A DNA stretch of 64,000 bases from Oxytricha trifallax. Its lineage: Eukaryota > Ciliophora > Spirotrichea > Sporadotrichida > Oxytrichidae. The translations under genes were made by a program, and so were the position numbers. Positions 30,084 to 43,900 of the stretch are shown here, one piece after another (the first letter of the stretch is position 1; the number at the start of each line of letters is the position of its first letter). The stretch spans positions 82,838 to 146,837 of the forward strand of contig ARYC01000439.1 of the NCBI GenBank assembly GCA_000711775.1, in the 5' to 3' direction. The notes beneath the pieces were generated by a model, which saw only the letters and a program-made list of their open reading frames with translations, had not been told where the DNA came from and did no database searches.

Positions 30084-31438
30084 TCAAATTGAATGATCTT
30101 TTTGAGTGATTTCCTTATATTCTTTCATGATCTAATTGTAACTATTATTTTCCTTGTGTTAATCCTGCTTCTAGAGTATCAAATGTTAAGAGCTTTTATC
30201 ACTATCTGAAGAGACACTATCCGTATCATTAAAATCAAGTTAATTGTTTCCATCGTTGTTCTACAGTTCAGCTATTTTTTACTTAGTGGTTTTTTTACGA
30301 ACTTATGATTTGATAGATTCTTGTGAAAACACAGCATTATGAATGCTCTACTCCTACTCCAGCACCCGTTTGCTTACTATATCATTAGCTTTGCTGTGAT
30401 TGTCTGCATGAGAGAGTGGTTGTTGATTGTCACTAAACTCCATTTTATGCATTGTATTTGCTATTAATGCTTCTTGTTTATTTTCTAAAGCTGATTCTTT
30501 CTAATGCTGCTGACTTTGCCAAGACTAAACCTAGGAAGACGACTCTAAATTTTAATTATAGAAATAAATAGATTACTTTCTAGATTAAGTAGCTGGTTCT
30601 TAGAATGCTTAACTTTCGCGCTTATTTTATCTATAGATAATATTAACTTGCATGATTTAATTACTAGATGCTTAGATTTGATCAAATTGCTGTTTCTAAA
30701 TGGCCTCTTATGAGATTTACTCTTCTTATTTGGTTCTATCATGATTAACTTGTTATTCTGGCTCTCCATTTAGCTAAAATTCCTTAATTCCTGATATTTG
30801 GTGATCGGGAGTTTATAGTAATGAATCTTCATCTTATGGTCTCCTCTGTAGTTGGCTATTATTAATTAATGAGTTATCTCTTAAATCTTAGGAGTAATCA
30901 TTGTTGTAATTAGTCTATGTGTAAGGGTTTAAATTAAAAAATAAATCTATTGATTACTTGTATTCTAAGAATTTCCGATATTGTTCTAGTTGATGCGATC
31001 ATTCTATGATAAAAATTCCTATAAATACATTTGATCTTAATTGTATACATTTAGATCATTGCTCTAATCAGACTATTTCCTGCTCTCATTATTATTTTTC
31101 AATTGATTATCGATATCTATTTCCTCCTCATCATCATTATTTTCATGATCAGCTTTTAACATTGAACTTTAATTAAGAGCTGCTTTTGTGTGCCTTTTCT
31201 TCTTATGATTTGTATTATTTTTATTAAGCTTTTGGTCATGTGTATTCTTAGCATCATTCGTGAGTTACTCTATTTGTTTCGATAAAAAAGACTCAAATTT
31301 CTTTTATACTTTGGGGAGCAATTTATCATGGTATCGATTACGACGCAAGAAGTAATTTCCATTTTCATATACTATCTCTCCATTTGAGAAAGCCAAATTA
31401 TTAGATATTTATAAGTTTTTACCAGAAGAACAACCCAT
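30084..31438 (-). CDS. hypothetical protein with an N-myristoylation-like start (MGCSSGK)
   Basis: The start is ATG 31436-31438, MGCSSGKNLQISNNLAFSNG. Gly2-Cys3-Ser-Ser is a classic N-myristoylation/palmitoylation context. A basic region with GNYFLRRNRYHDKLLPKVQK and a Lys-rich, then acidic, low-complexity segment (ENNDDEEEIDIDNQ) follow. The frame continues to about 30550. A coding-like frame (ANTMHKMEFSDNQQPLSHAD) then runs to TGA 30084-30086, displaced by at least one unresolved intron or IES between about 30490 and 30800. No catalytic domain is seen. It is likely a membrane-anchored, lineage-specific protein. Confidence 0.6.
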
Positions 31439-31728
31439 TAAATGCTACTTTTTATTATAATTTAGTTTATATTTTTAAATACATTTAAGTCTTATAACTA
31501 TAATTTTCCCTTTTATTCAGTAGTAAAATAATAAATATTGGATAATGAAGAAGGAAATTGATTTAAATTTTTTCGTGAAATATGATCAGTATATGACAAG
31601 TTATAGTTGATGAAATTTTCTGTTAAAATTTGAATTTTGTATTTAAACTTATAATAATCATTTATAATGTCAATTAATTTAAATTTCTGCAAGCAACTAT
31701 TTAAACTTTCCTCCAATAAATTTGAAAT

Positions 31729-32640
31729 ATGAACACTGATATACATTTTGAAAGACAGCATTAGTTATTTTTGAAAGGTCTGCAGCCTCAAACTCCAGAG
31801 TTCGAGAACAGTTTATCACCTGATTAGTATGGAACAATATAAATAAGTGATTACAATGAAATTGGGCAAGACTCCAATACGAAACTACTATGGAGAAACT
31901 TTATAGAGGAAGGAGATTCAGAAATAGATTTAATCAGTGGATTAGATCAAGCATTTCATAGCGATGCTCATAAATTTTGGAGTTTTATTGAGAAACCTTA
32001 AGCTAATGAAATACAAAAATAAGCAAATTTAAATTCAAAATTACAAAATAGATGTTTCACGACACTTGAATAAAATACTAAATTAGCAAAAGCAAGTCAT
32101 AAAAATAATATACAAGGTCAGAACAATACAGCAAATTCAAAGCAAGTAGAAATGAGGAAGAGACTGAAATCTTTTATGATGAAATACAAAGACCAAAATA
32201 TCTTACTTAAAATTAAGTAACAGAGTTCTATTAAGTAAAGCAGAGAATAAATTGAAATAAACAAATTTAGAAGCCAAAGTACAGAATGCTAGTCTATTCT
32301 TACTACAACAATAAATTAAATTCAGACGCCTTAAAATCAAAACCAGAATTGCTCTCAAACAAAGTAAAGAAACTTATCTATTAAGAAAATCTTGGGAAAA
32401 GTAAAGACTGATTTGGATGAGAAGTTAAACAACTCCATTGGCGAAATCAAGAATCTGATCATAAATACATCAAATGAATAGAAATGTTTGATGAATAGCA
32501 TTCAAGCATAACTTAAGAAAAGTATCTTGATTTCTTAATAAAATTAATAAATAATGACTAATCTAAAACAATAATATCATTATTATTAACCGTTAATTTT
32601 TGAAAATTAAAAAATTCTCTAATTAATCAGATAACGTAAT
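31729..32640 (+). CDS. Q/N/K-rich hypothetical protein
   Basis: Starts at ATG 31729 (MNTDIHFERQHQLFLKGLQP). The frame is coding-like for about 285 codons, with an acidic N-terminal segment (NFIEEGDSEIDLISGLDQAF), a basic middle (VEMRKRLKSFMMKYKDQNIL) and a C-terminal amphipathic helix (KVKTDLDEKLNNSIGEIKNL). Coding signal fades near 32560 without an immediate TGA, so the 3' end is uncertain and may be separated by an IES. No family is recognised. Confidence 0.5.
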
Positions 32641-32670
32641 ATATTTATAAATTTTTAATTCGTAATTAAA

Positions 32671-33563
32671 ATGGAATAAATTCTCAGTAGAACACATGAA
32701 CCACTCTAAACTTTATAGCAAAGTTTGTTGAATCTTCTTAAAGTAACGACATTTATTTCTCATTATTTTAAAAATAGCTCATCAAAGCTGCTCCTTGGTT
32801 CTTTAGCTCTAATACCAGAATTGTGATGCATATGTAGGATGAATTTATAAAAACTTAAAATAAACTTTACAATCATACAAACTGCCCTCAAAATAAAATG
32901 ATATTGGAAATAAATAAAATATTTATTTCAAATTACCTAATTAAATCATAAGAAGCTATTAGTGTTTATGATTCATAAAATAGTCATAAGTTTTCCTTAT
33001 TTTTTGCATTTTATAATATAATTTAATTTAGACATACAGAATATTAGGCAGTTATGTTGATTTTTTCATTTTACTAATTGTTTTCTATATCATCAATATT
33101 TAATTATAATGTAGCTAGCCCAAAATTTAAAATATAGATAAAGAATAAATATAAAGTTAGAGATAGATTCACCTGAAAAAAATAAACAGAAATCTTGTCA
33201 AAATTATTAAAGGTTAACAAGAATTATAATCTTAACTTTCAAATAGAAACAAGATATTACTTAAAGATATAAATATTTTTAAGGCTAATTAATGAATAGA
33301 TACTTTGCATGTGAAGCAATTGTTATTTATGAAATCTTCATTTTATAGTTTTATTAAATTTTCTTAATATAAATCGAATAATATTATAAGCAAGTAGAGA
33401 GGTATATAATTATTAAAGCACTGAGATTTAGTAATTCGCTGGAAAAGCTGAAATTACTATAGATTCAAGCATGAAAAGATAGGTTCAAATAAATAGGAAC
33501 TTGAGTAGCTTAGGCTTTGCGAAGAGACAACAACTCTTCAAATCAATATAAAATAATCTATGA
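32671..33563 (+). CDS. hypothetical protein, probably IES-interrupted
   Basis: Starts at ATG 32671 (MEQILSRTHEPLQTLQQSLL). A 35-nt GT..AG intron (about 32743-32777) leads to LIKAAPWFFSSNTRIVMHMQ and onward to about 32995. AT-rich gaps follow. The last recognisable exon is FAGKAEITIDSSMKRQVQIN then RNLSSLGFAKRQQLFKSIQ, ending TGA 33561-33563. The pieces between 33,000 and 33,430 are uncertain. No known domain is visible. Confidence 0.45.
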
Positions 33564-34939
33564 ATATATTAATATGTTTATTTCTTTCTATATTTATGAA
33601 TAACATTTCTATTATCAGTAATTAATCTGAAATAATTTAGAGTAAAAGATCCAGTATTGAATTGTGTTAGTCATTTAAAAATGATATTTTCTTTCTAGGA
33701 TATTATATTAATTTAAAAGTATATGTAAAATAATTAAATTAGAATATTTAAATTTCATAACTATTTATCTAAGATAATATTTTTATTAAAACAATATATA
33801 ACTTTGTCATAAATATATTCAATCCATTTATATATTTATAATAAATATTGATAGTAAAATTTAACATTCATAAATGATTTAAAATAGTATTATTGCTTAA
33901 TTATAAATTATTAAAAATTGTAAATTTCTAAAAAAATGATATTAATTTTTACCTATTATTACCTGTTAATGGATCATTATTTAAAAGTGATTACAATTAA
34001 ATTACAAATGAAATTTAGTCGATAAATTAAATTATATAATAATTCTACATCAAATGAACACAGCCAATTATTATTCTAGAGACGTAACTGATCAAGTGAA
34101 TAAGCTTATAAGCCTTATTTAGATAAATTAACCAAATTTTTTATTTTTATTTTTATTTTTTTATATATGTCTTACTTAATTTTATTATATAATATTGATT
34201 AGGGGGGTTTATTCATGCTAGCTTAATTTACTATAGAAAATTGTAATTAATAATATAAATCAATCAATCTATGAGGTAAATTATTGATAAATATAAATAT
34301 TATATTCATTAATTAGGTACATATGCCATTTCATAATCTTATTAACTTTGATGTTACTCTTAAACTCCACCAGATCTTGGAAATGTGATTCTAACTATTT
34401 TCATTAATGAAATAATTAAATATTTTATGGAAGCATCAGACGGCAAATGCTATTGTATTATATTGTTTACTATCCTAATTTTATGAAATTTATAGAATGT
34501 GAGAATTCATGTAATGGTATTTGCTTCGGATAATCAAATGAATAATGTCTGCAATTATAAATTTAAAGTCAATATTATACATTTTTTAAGTAAATATTGC
34601 TTAATAACAATCTTTATGAAATTTAAAATCAATTTAAAAAATATTAAAATAATTTATTTTTCGAGTATTCCATCTTTTAATTTTTATATTATAATATAAA
34701 GTATGACTTAATTGAATATGATCATGTAATAATTATTTTTTATTAGGGTTATTGTTTTTGGAATAAATAAAAATGATTAACTATTAATTAACAATTAAAA
34801 ATTAATAACAAATAATTTTTTGTCTTAAAACAACATACCAAAAGTATAAATCATTATCTTGACCCTCACCATATGACTTTTATTAGAAATTTTCTTTGAA
34901 TTATAGAAGTTTAATTTATTCCTACATTTGCTTAATCTA

Positions 34940-37900
34940 ATTTAGCAAGTAATATTGTTGAATGTTAAGACCCTATCAAATTTAGGAGTTTATAGTCAAT
35001 GGATTGTGTTACTCATTGTCCAAATTCAACTATTTCAGTTGAACTTAGTGATTAAAGGTTTAACTTGGGAATTATATATTATAAATTAATGAATTCTTAA
35101 ATATTGTAGATGTAAGCTATTTCAAACCTATTATACAGTATTCTTTTAGCACCTGTTTTATATGTGGATGGTAATACCTAACAAAATATGTATTATTCTA
35201 AATATATTTAAATATTGAACTAGGAAACAGCCAATTTCCTTTTAGAATGCTTGACGATGCTATTAGAGAATCGTTCAATAACTTCCCAGGAAACCCAAAC
35301 TACTTAGGAACAACTTGGGTTTATGTGAAAAAGAATTCAAATATCACAATTAAAAAATTGCTGAAATTTAATTTTACAATGCACACATATTAAATGCCTT
35401 TAATTCTGTTAAGTTAGAATTTTATTTTATTGTAATTTATTGTTCTTGTTTATTTAATATTACTAGGCCTTATTATATTATAGTTTTTTATTGCTTATGA
35501 AGATGGAGAAACAAATGAAACACATTCTGTAATCACAATTTATGATTAGAGTTACTATAGAAACAATACAGTATTTAATCCAACACTCTTTTCTAACTCA
35601 ACTCCTATCCCATACGACTACCAGAAACAAATATAATATACATTTATAAATTGATTAAGGTTTAATGACAGAAGGAGAAGCAGCAGACATCAAATTCAAA
35701 TTTATATTTATCAATATTGCTTAATTTATATTCAAATAGTTTGTTGATTATATTGTTTGAAAAAATCAGCTTACTTAATTTAGGTATGCTAGATTTTTTG
35801 GCTTTTTATTAGAAATTTACAGATATTAAATGATGGGGATTTAGTAAAATAATTCATATGTAGCTTCTAAATTGACATTTATGGTAACTTATATTAGTTA
35901 TTTAAATCTCAAATAAAATAAGACCAAATTCATAAATATTTCAAATGCAAAATTTTGCAAATAAACTTAATTTCTAAAGATAAATTGAATTCAATTAATA
36001 GTGGAATTCAAATGAAAAATATAACATTCATAGAAAAATTCTCAGTAAAATATGACTAAATGAATGCATTATTTGTAGGCCACTTTGTACCATACAGATG
36101 GGCTAATATTACTAATTGTAAATTCTATCTCTACCAAGTGCTAATGATTAGCAATAGAGGTTTCAACTCAAATTTCTAAAGTAACTTAAAAGGGGTAACA
36201 TTATAGACATAAGTTTTAAACACCTCTCAATGAGAATTTTTCCATCATTTAAAATATTATATCCTATAGCATATTCTTTTTTATTTGTAGCTTACAGCTA
36301 AGCATTCTAATTTCGTATAATGTATTATTTTTATTATTAATAAGTGAATAATCAACAATATATTTACCCATTAATTAAATAAAATATACGAAATTCAATA
36401 ATATTTAATTTAGTTGTCAAAAATATGAAAATAAGAATTTAATTTATTGTTGTATGTTTTTAAAAATATAAAATTTGTAAAATTTATAAAATTTAATGAA
36501 AGTATTCATATATTTATGCAATTGTAAAATCTTCTCCCAAACTTCCTTGATATCAATTATTATTATAATATCAGTTAAATGCAGTACGTGATTTTTATAA
36601 CTGCCTCCTCAGATTGCAATGTCCTTCTGATCCCAGAAATGTCAAATAAATAGATTTGGAATAACAACTATTTCACTGGTTATAATATATACGGAAGATT
36701 TCCTATTATTGTTGCAAGCTTGGCATAAAACTTGACTTTCACTAACAATTAATTGATTGACATTAAATGGCCTTTTAACTAAGAAGGAACAATCTATGCA
36801 AATGCAAAAGAAACTTACTGTCCTCCAGAGTAAAAACTTTCATTTTTGGTGCACATAGAAAATAATACAATTAGTAATTCAGATCCAACAATATAGTCAA
36901 ATGTTTATTTATTTTTTGTGGCTTTTGATGGCGGATTCACCACATTGTACACATAACTATATTGGACAGTTATATTCAGAAACAATACCTTCATCAATTA
37001 GACTTATGGGAGCATTAAATAAGGGCTTGGATTATTCTATAAAACTCCAGATTCTAAGAATTTGAATGTTATTATAGAGAACAATTACTTTGAGAATTGT
37101 TAAACTGACTATTAAGAACAAGACTTATTTATTTTATTAAATTTATTGATTTATAATATGGTTATTGTACTCCAAAGCAGAATATGGAGTAGTAAGGAAT
37201 AATATATTTAATAATACTTCATCAGCAAATATCATTGCATTTGAATTTACTTCAGGTATAATTGAGAATATTACTTATTCTATATTAATTCTTTTATATC
37301 AATTATTATTTTAAAAAGGAAATATTACTTTACTTATTTATCAAATTTTTATTCATTTGAAAAAATATCAATATGTTAAATCTTTAGATTTCATTATTTT
37401 TAAAATTCCCAGTTAAGTTATAATAGAGTATAATAGCAGGTTTAAAGATTCTAAAGTAATAAGAAATATTTTTAACTATTAAAAAATTTCATTCAGTAGA
37501 GTCCTGCCTTTTTAAAATAGCTCTAAAACGAGTATGAGCTTTGAAAAAGTAAATAAGAATTTATTATTTATTAAAATATTTTTAACATTTTTAAAAAATC
37601 ATTTATGTTTTAAAAAATAAGAAATAAAGTAAGAAGAATTTAGTTAAAATACTTTTACAATAAATTATTTTCACTCCAAAGAAGTTTGCCCTTAAATTAA
37701 AAATTTTGCAAGATATTTAATTTTTTTTATTTATATTACATTCATAAATTCTAAAAGTAGACCTAACTCTCTAAATAGAGACTCAAGCTTGCTTAAAATT
37801 TAAAACTCTTCCAATATAATTATTACAAATATTTAGTACCAACTATGCAATTTTGGAAATAACATAAATTAATTGTTAGTTTATAATATAAATAACATGG

Positions 37901-40900
37901 CTGTCTATATTAAAGAATCATAAAACTTATCAATATCTGAAATTATACTTGAATAGTCAAGTCTTGCACATAATGATTTAATAAAATTTAGTAAATCAAG
38001 CTAAATTATCCTAAGTCAACTCAACATTGATAATCTAAAGATACTTACACAAAATGATATTTATATTGTTCATCTGTTTTAAGTAGCAAGTTCTTAATTA
38101 TCAAATGAGGACACGATATTAATAGATAATCTAAAAGTTTCAAATTCATAGATTCCTTTACTCTATCTAGAAAGCATAATATATTTATAACATAATTGAT
38201 GAAGAAGTTTAAAATCCAGACATATAATTTACTTTGAGAAATATCTAGATTCTAGATAATAATCTTAGAAACTAACAATCATTAATTAAGATAGAGAAAA
38301 TAATTTATAAAAATCTAAAGATTAACCTCATTAATAGTACAATATCTAGAAATAAATAAGAAGGAGGCAGCATATTTTAATTAAATCATAATTCAAAAGA
38401 ATTTAACATAAATAATTGCAGTTTTATAAATAACTCTGGGTAATTTGCTTCCTTAAATCCAGTAGAAGTCTTAGACACTAGTAATCCTTAATAACTAAAC
38501 ATAAATTACTCTGAATTTAATGGAAATTTTGGAAACATGCAAGGATTATTTCATATAACAAGGAATGCTAATTTAACTGTAGCCGACTCTCTCTTTTAGG
38601 AAAATTATAGTTTGGGAAGTGGTTCTATAATATTTGGAGAATAGAAATCTTCAAATTCTACATTTTACAACTGCATATTCAAGAATAATTACGCAATAAA
38701 AGGAGGATTATTTTTCACTTAATCCGATGCTCTAGTAACATGCATAAATAGTGACATTTCAAATAACTTTGCTTTTAGGGGAGGAGTGATTTATGTTGAG
38801 TCTGAGGGAAGTGCTCAGATTATTAATAGCACAATTTAATAAAACTATGCAATTGAAGGATCGGTAGTTTATGTAATCAACTCATAAAATCAGATCACTA
38901 TTTCAAAGGGCTTAATGAAAGAAAATGGATTTAATAATTAGGACGAATATTTAAATAAAATAAAATTATCCCGTATTATCTTAATTTATTTTATATTATT
39001 TAAAATGGGGATTAATTTAAAAATAGATGCTTGAAAGTTTTTTTAATCTTTAATCTCAAATCAAAAATGAATTAAGCGTACTAAACCTAAACCCAATCTT
39101 TCTCAAATATTTAGGAAAATTTCAAATATAAATTCAATAGGCACTAAGTAACTCAAACTATAATTAAAACTTTAATTTTATAGAATATTCTTTAATTATA
39201 AGGCCACATATTAAAAATTACAACTTGATTTGGAAAATTTTTCATAAATTGATTTACTATTAATTGTGATTGATTAATAGTGATAGAGTGAAAAAATATT
39301 GTGAACTGCTGTTATAAATTCCCTTCTTAAAATAATATTATGCTTGTATAATTAAAAATTAAGAGCGATGTTAAACTTAATATAAACTGATATTATTTGG
39401 ATAAATATAAAAATAAAAATGGATCAGAGTGGTATCTTAATATCATGCAATTAAAGTAAGTATAACTCCATTAATACTAATTATCCAATTTAAAAATATT
39501 TATATTTCAGTCATTTATTCACTTTTCAAAGTATTATTAAGAAAATCATCCATAAATTTAAGAAGGAAATATTATTGTTGATAGATTCTGCAAACATCAA
39601 AGTAATATAGATTAACCTTAGAGTTTATTCTTGTATTTAAATAATTGTGTTTATAATTTATAGGACATTACTTAAATAATGCAAAAATGTCAGTTGCTCG
39701 CTGAAATAGAACAATTTTAAAAACTTGAATAATTAATTTTGTCAAGAATTAATTACTTGCAGTTAGTAATAGACCAAGTATATTTGCAATTTTTATCTCA
39801 TTTTTCAAAGACTTTTCGCTTTTAAATAAAGTTACTTTTAAATTTATAAATTTTATATCAGTTGTCTTTAATCAAACTTTTATTTATTACTAATCTTTTG
39901 TATTTTATTAATATTTGAATTTCAAGGAGAAATTGAGAGACTTTCAAGATCAATTTATAATCAATTCCAATCAACTTAATTATAACAAAATTTTGTCAAG
40001 TAAATGCTATTAGCGAATAAATTATCTACATTTTATAAGTGGCATCTTCAAATTAAGTATTGATTTATCTTAGACTCTATTATAATTTTGATTAGTTTTC
40101 TTAATTATAGGTAAAATTTACTCAAGTATTAAGGAATTTAAGAAAACAATTGCATAAAACAAAGTTGATTTTTATTTAATTTTACCTAATTATTTTGCAA
40201 ATTTCTTTGTTATTTTTTTTACAAAATAATATATTTGTCTAATAAATATCCCATATTAGATTCACTTAATTAAGGCAGAGATTGTGTTAAAGAATAATGT
40301 ATCTATCAATACATAGCATAATTTAATACTTTCATAGTCTAATTCCTTCGTCACTTTACATAATGTAGATGTTTAAGATTGCTTAAAATTGAGAGATGTT
40401 TTCATTTATTTAGAGTAATCGAATTTCAAAACAGTCAATTTTACTCTTCAAAATATATTAATCTATTTTTATTAAAAAAATATGTAGTCCACAAATTTCT
40501 TAATATCATCAAAATCTGATGGAATTGTTGATTTGCAAAATTAAATATAATTAATTTAAAAATGTAACTATAACTGATTCCTAAGTTAATGTCATATCTC
40601 TAACTGATTCTTAGATTAGCGTTAAAATCTTTGAAGTACACAATTTGATCATGAATGCTTTTTTAAATATTTAAAAATATTTCTATATGTTAATTAAAAT
40701 TAGAAAAGAGTGCCTTTAAGTTGATTAGTTATACTATTATAAGTTATTAGAAATTTTTATTGTATAATTAATTAATATTTTATGACTATTTTCAATTTAT
40801 ATTATATTAAAAAGCTTTTAGTATTTATTTAAAATATAAACATAATAAACTCAATCAATTAGATTTACATATGCTATAAAATGATGATTATTTATAATAA

Positions 40901-43900
40901 TTCAGATAATTTAAAAATATAATCAATGAAGTTCCTAGATTATACCAAGTTAATGAAAATAAGGCAATAATTTTAAAATATAATTCTGTTAATAAATTTT
41001 ATTCCGACAATAATAAATTATTAATTTAATCATTAATTCTGATTACTCCTTATTTAGCTTTAGTAAGGCTTTTCCAAGTTACAATATTTTATAGAATCGT
41101 CTATCATTGAATTAAACACTTTTTCATTAACAAATATATATATATATATATAAACTGCTTTTATTTGATAAATTTTATTATGTTAAATATAAGTTGCAAT
41201 GAAAAGCCAGTCATGATAATTTATATAAATTTAATTATACTTGTTCAAAGCAAAATGTTAGGACTTTCATAATTAATAAAAATATTTAACTTGCAGTAGT
41301 TGCTAAAGATTTTAATCAAACACTTTTTAGGTTACAAGAGACTAGTTTTACTTGGTAAGCTTATTCTTAATGATAATAATATTTAGTGAAAAATGCGAAA
41401 TACAGAATGCTGTTAACAATAAAACAGTGGGATTAGTCATCAAATCTAAAAAGTCTTCTATTTAAATATCAAATTCTAAAATTCAAAACATTCTTGCATT
41501 AACTTAATATAAAAATAATAAAACCTTAATATGGATTAATCAAACCAATTAAATTATTCGATAAATTAGTTTAAATTAATTCTTATAAACCAACATCCAT
41601 TAAAAATAAATAAAATAATTATAAGTTTTATCTTTTAAATAAATGAAAGATTGAATAGAATATAAAATATTTTTGATTTTTCTGTTGATATTTTCAAATT
41701 CATATAATATTCTAAAATTAAATTCAAAATTATCCATATTATTAAATCATAATTATTATTTTTTATTTTTTTATAATTGTCTGGAGCTTTAATATTTACG
41801 CTTGATGATAAGAAAAATCAGGATGAATTATTTATATAATCAAATTTATATTTTTATATGAATAAGTGCAGGTATCCATTTCAAATTGTATTATCTAGAA
41901 TCTTTATAAAATACTAATAATTAATTACTTTAATTGATTAAGTAAAATACAAGTTAATTCTATTTTAGAATTTAACATTAATATCTTTAATCGAATTATC
42001 ACATCTTATATTTAATTACATTTCTTAATTATATTTATTCATTAATTCAGAAACCTTTTAGAAAAGCTGAATTAATAGATTATTTTTATTTATATTTTAA
42101 AAATTGGAAAAATTTATTTTAATAAAAAGGAGTTTTAACATAATTAATAAAAATTAAAATTCACTTAAATTTTGGCCTTTGATAATTTCTTAGATAAATT
42201 TTTTTAATAAAAAAACATATTATAAAATTTGCAAATGTTATATCATTATAAATTATATGTTAATAAATTTTCCTTTTGTTCTAAACAGATGAGAATGGCA
42301 CTAATAAATCAATTAATTTTATTAAAAAAATGCTTTAGTATTTACAAATATTAATCTCTCAGCTAATGGAAATGGAGGAGCAGTGTATGTTTCAAATTAG
42401 TAACTAAGCATTAAAAGCACAAAATTTATGAGCAATTATGCTAGTTCGAGTGGAGGCTCAATTTATTGATAATTATTAAATTTACATAGCATGTGATATC
42501 ACAGCTGCTTGTATGAATTCAAAAATATTAAATTTCTATAGACTGTAATTCAAACTTAACTGATAACTCTTTTATAATCTTTTATTTACTTTTACAAAGA
42601 GCAAGGCTTTAGTTTCAGGAGGAGGAATTTAATACGAACTAAATTAGCCAATAAATTTAATAAGTCAATCCTATTCTGAAAATGAGGCTCCTTATGGAAA
42701 AGACTACGCTTCTTATCCAACCAAATTAAAAATATTAAACACTGACAAGGAATTTTTACATTCTTTGGTGAGTGGCCAAAATATAGAGAACTATATCTTA
42801 ATTGGTCTCTTCGACTAAAATTTAAATTTATTTAGATTTTAAATGATCAGCTTATTTCAAAGGACTCAGAAAGCATTGCTCAGATATTCTCAAATTATCA
42901 TAAGAAATTAATTAAATAAAAAATCATGATAATTTCTAGTTTAATATAATTATTGAAAAGGAATTAATGTAATTTAGCGTATTACTTAATAAAAATGAAG
43001 AGGAGTCAGAATTTTACTTGAAATTTAATGTTTAATTTTTAAATCAAAATATTTTTGATTTATTATGTTTAATTTATCTAATCTAGCATATACATTATAA
43101 ATTTAATAATAAATCATTTAAGTTTTGCAATCAAATCCTATTTTTAATAGAATGTTTATTCTATTTAACAATATTAAAATATAATAGATTTATATAAATG
43201 ACTTAGCAATTTCAATTTCTGGAAATACAAAAGTGGCAGCATAAAAGGGAATTTATACATTAAAATCTTAAAAACTTTTTCTAATTTTAATTATATATAT
43301 AGACACATATTTGTTTTTAATTAATAACAGCTAATATTTATAAGTCACAATATTAAAAAGTACATTTAATAACTTTTAAATAAATGAAATTAATGTTTAT
43401 TAAATTATTTTTGTAAAAATATTTAATCAAATTAATATTATTTGATTTAATATTAAATTGATAAAATATATCCATTCTAATAAATTTGAATGATGATTTA
43501 TATTTATAGAATTATAAATTTATTATAGAAGTTAGTTAAGATATTAGGAGATTAATGTTAAAGGGAAAATAATGCTGAAAGCACCTTTCTCCCTACTACT
43601 TAATTTCTTATCCGGTCACTTAAAACTTGATTTTCATCCAAAACTCATGTTCTTTCATTCATGCAGACAAACTTCGGATTTCAAAGCAGAGTCATGAAAA
43701 ACTGATATTTTAAGTCATACTAACTTTGGATGAGTATCCCATACTTTTATAAAGTACAGACAGACAAGCCAGGGATATTCCATGTTTTTTACCAGGTATA
43801 AAAAATATGCAAATCATGGTTACGAACCCCTACCCCTATAGAATTGGTGAATCCACCAACAATCTGGATAGAAGGTCCAAAATTTTAAATAAATTATATC

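Noticed and set aside
43790..43870. Possible tRNA in the GC-richer island
   Set aside because: No acceptor-stem pairing and no T-loop or anticodon-arm arrangement could be made.
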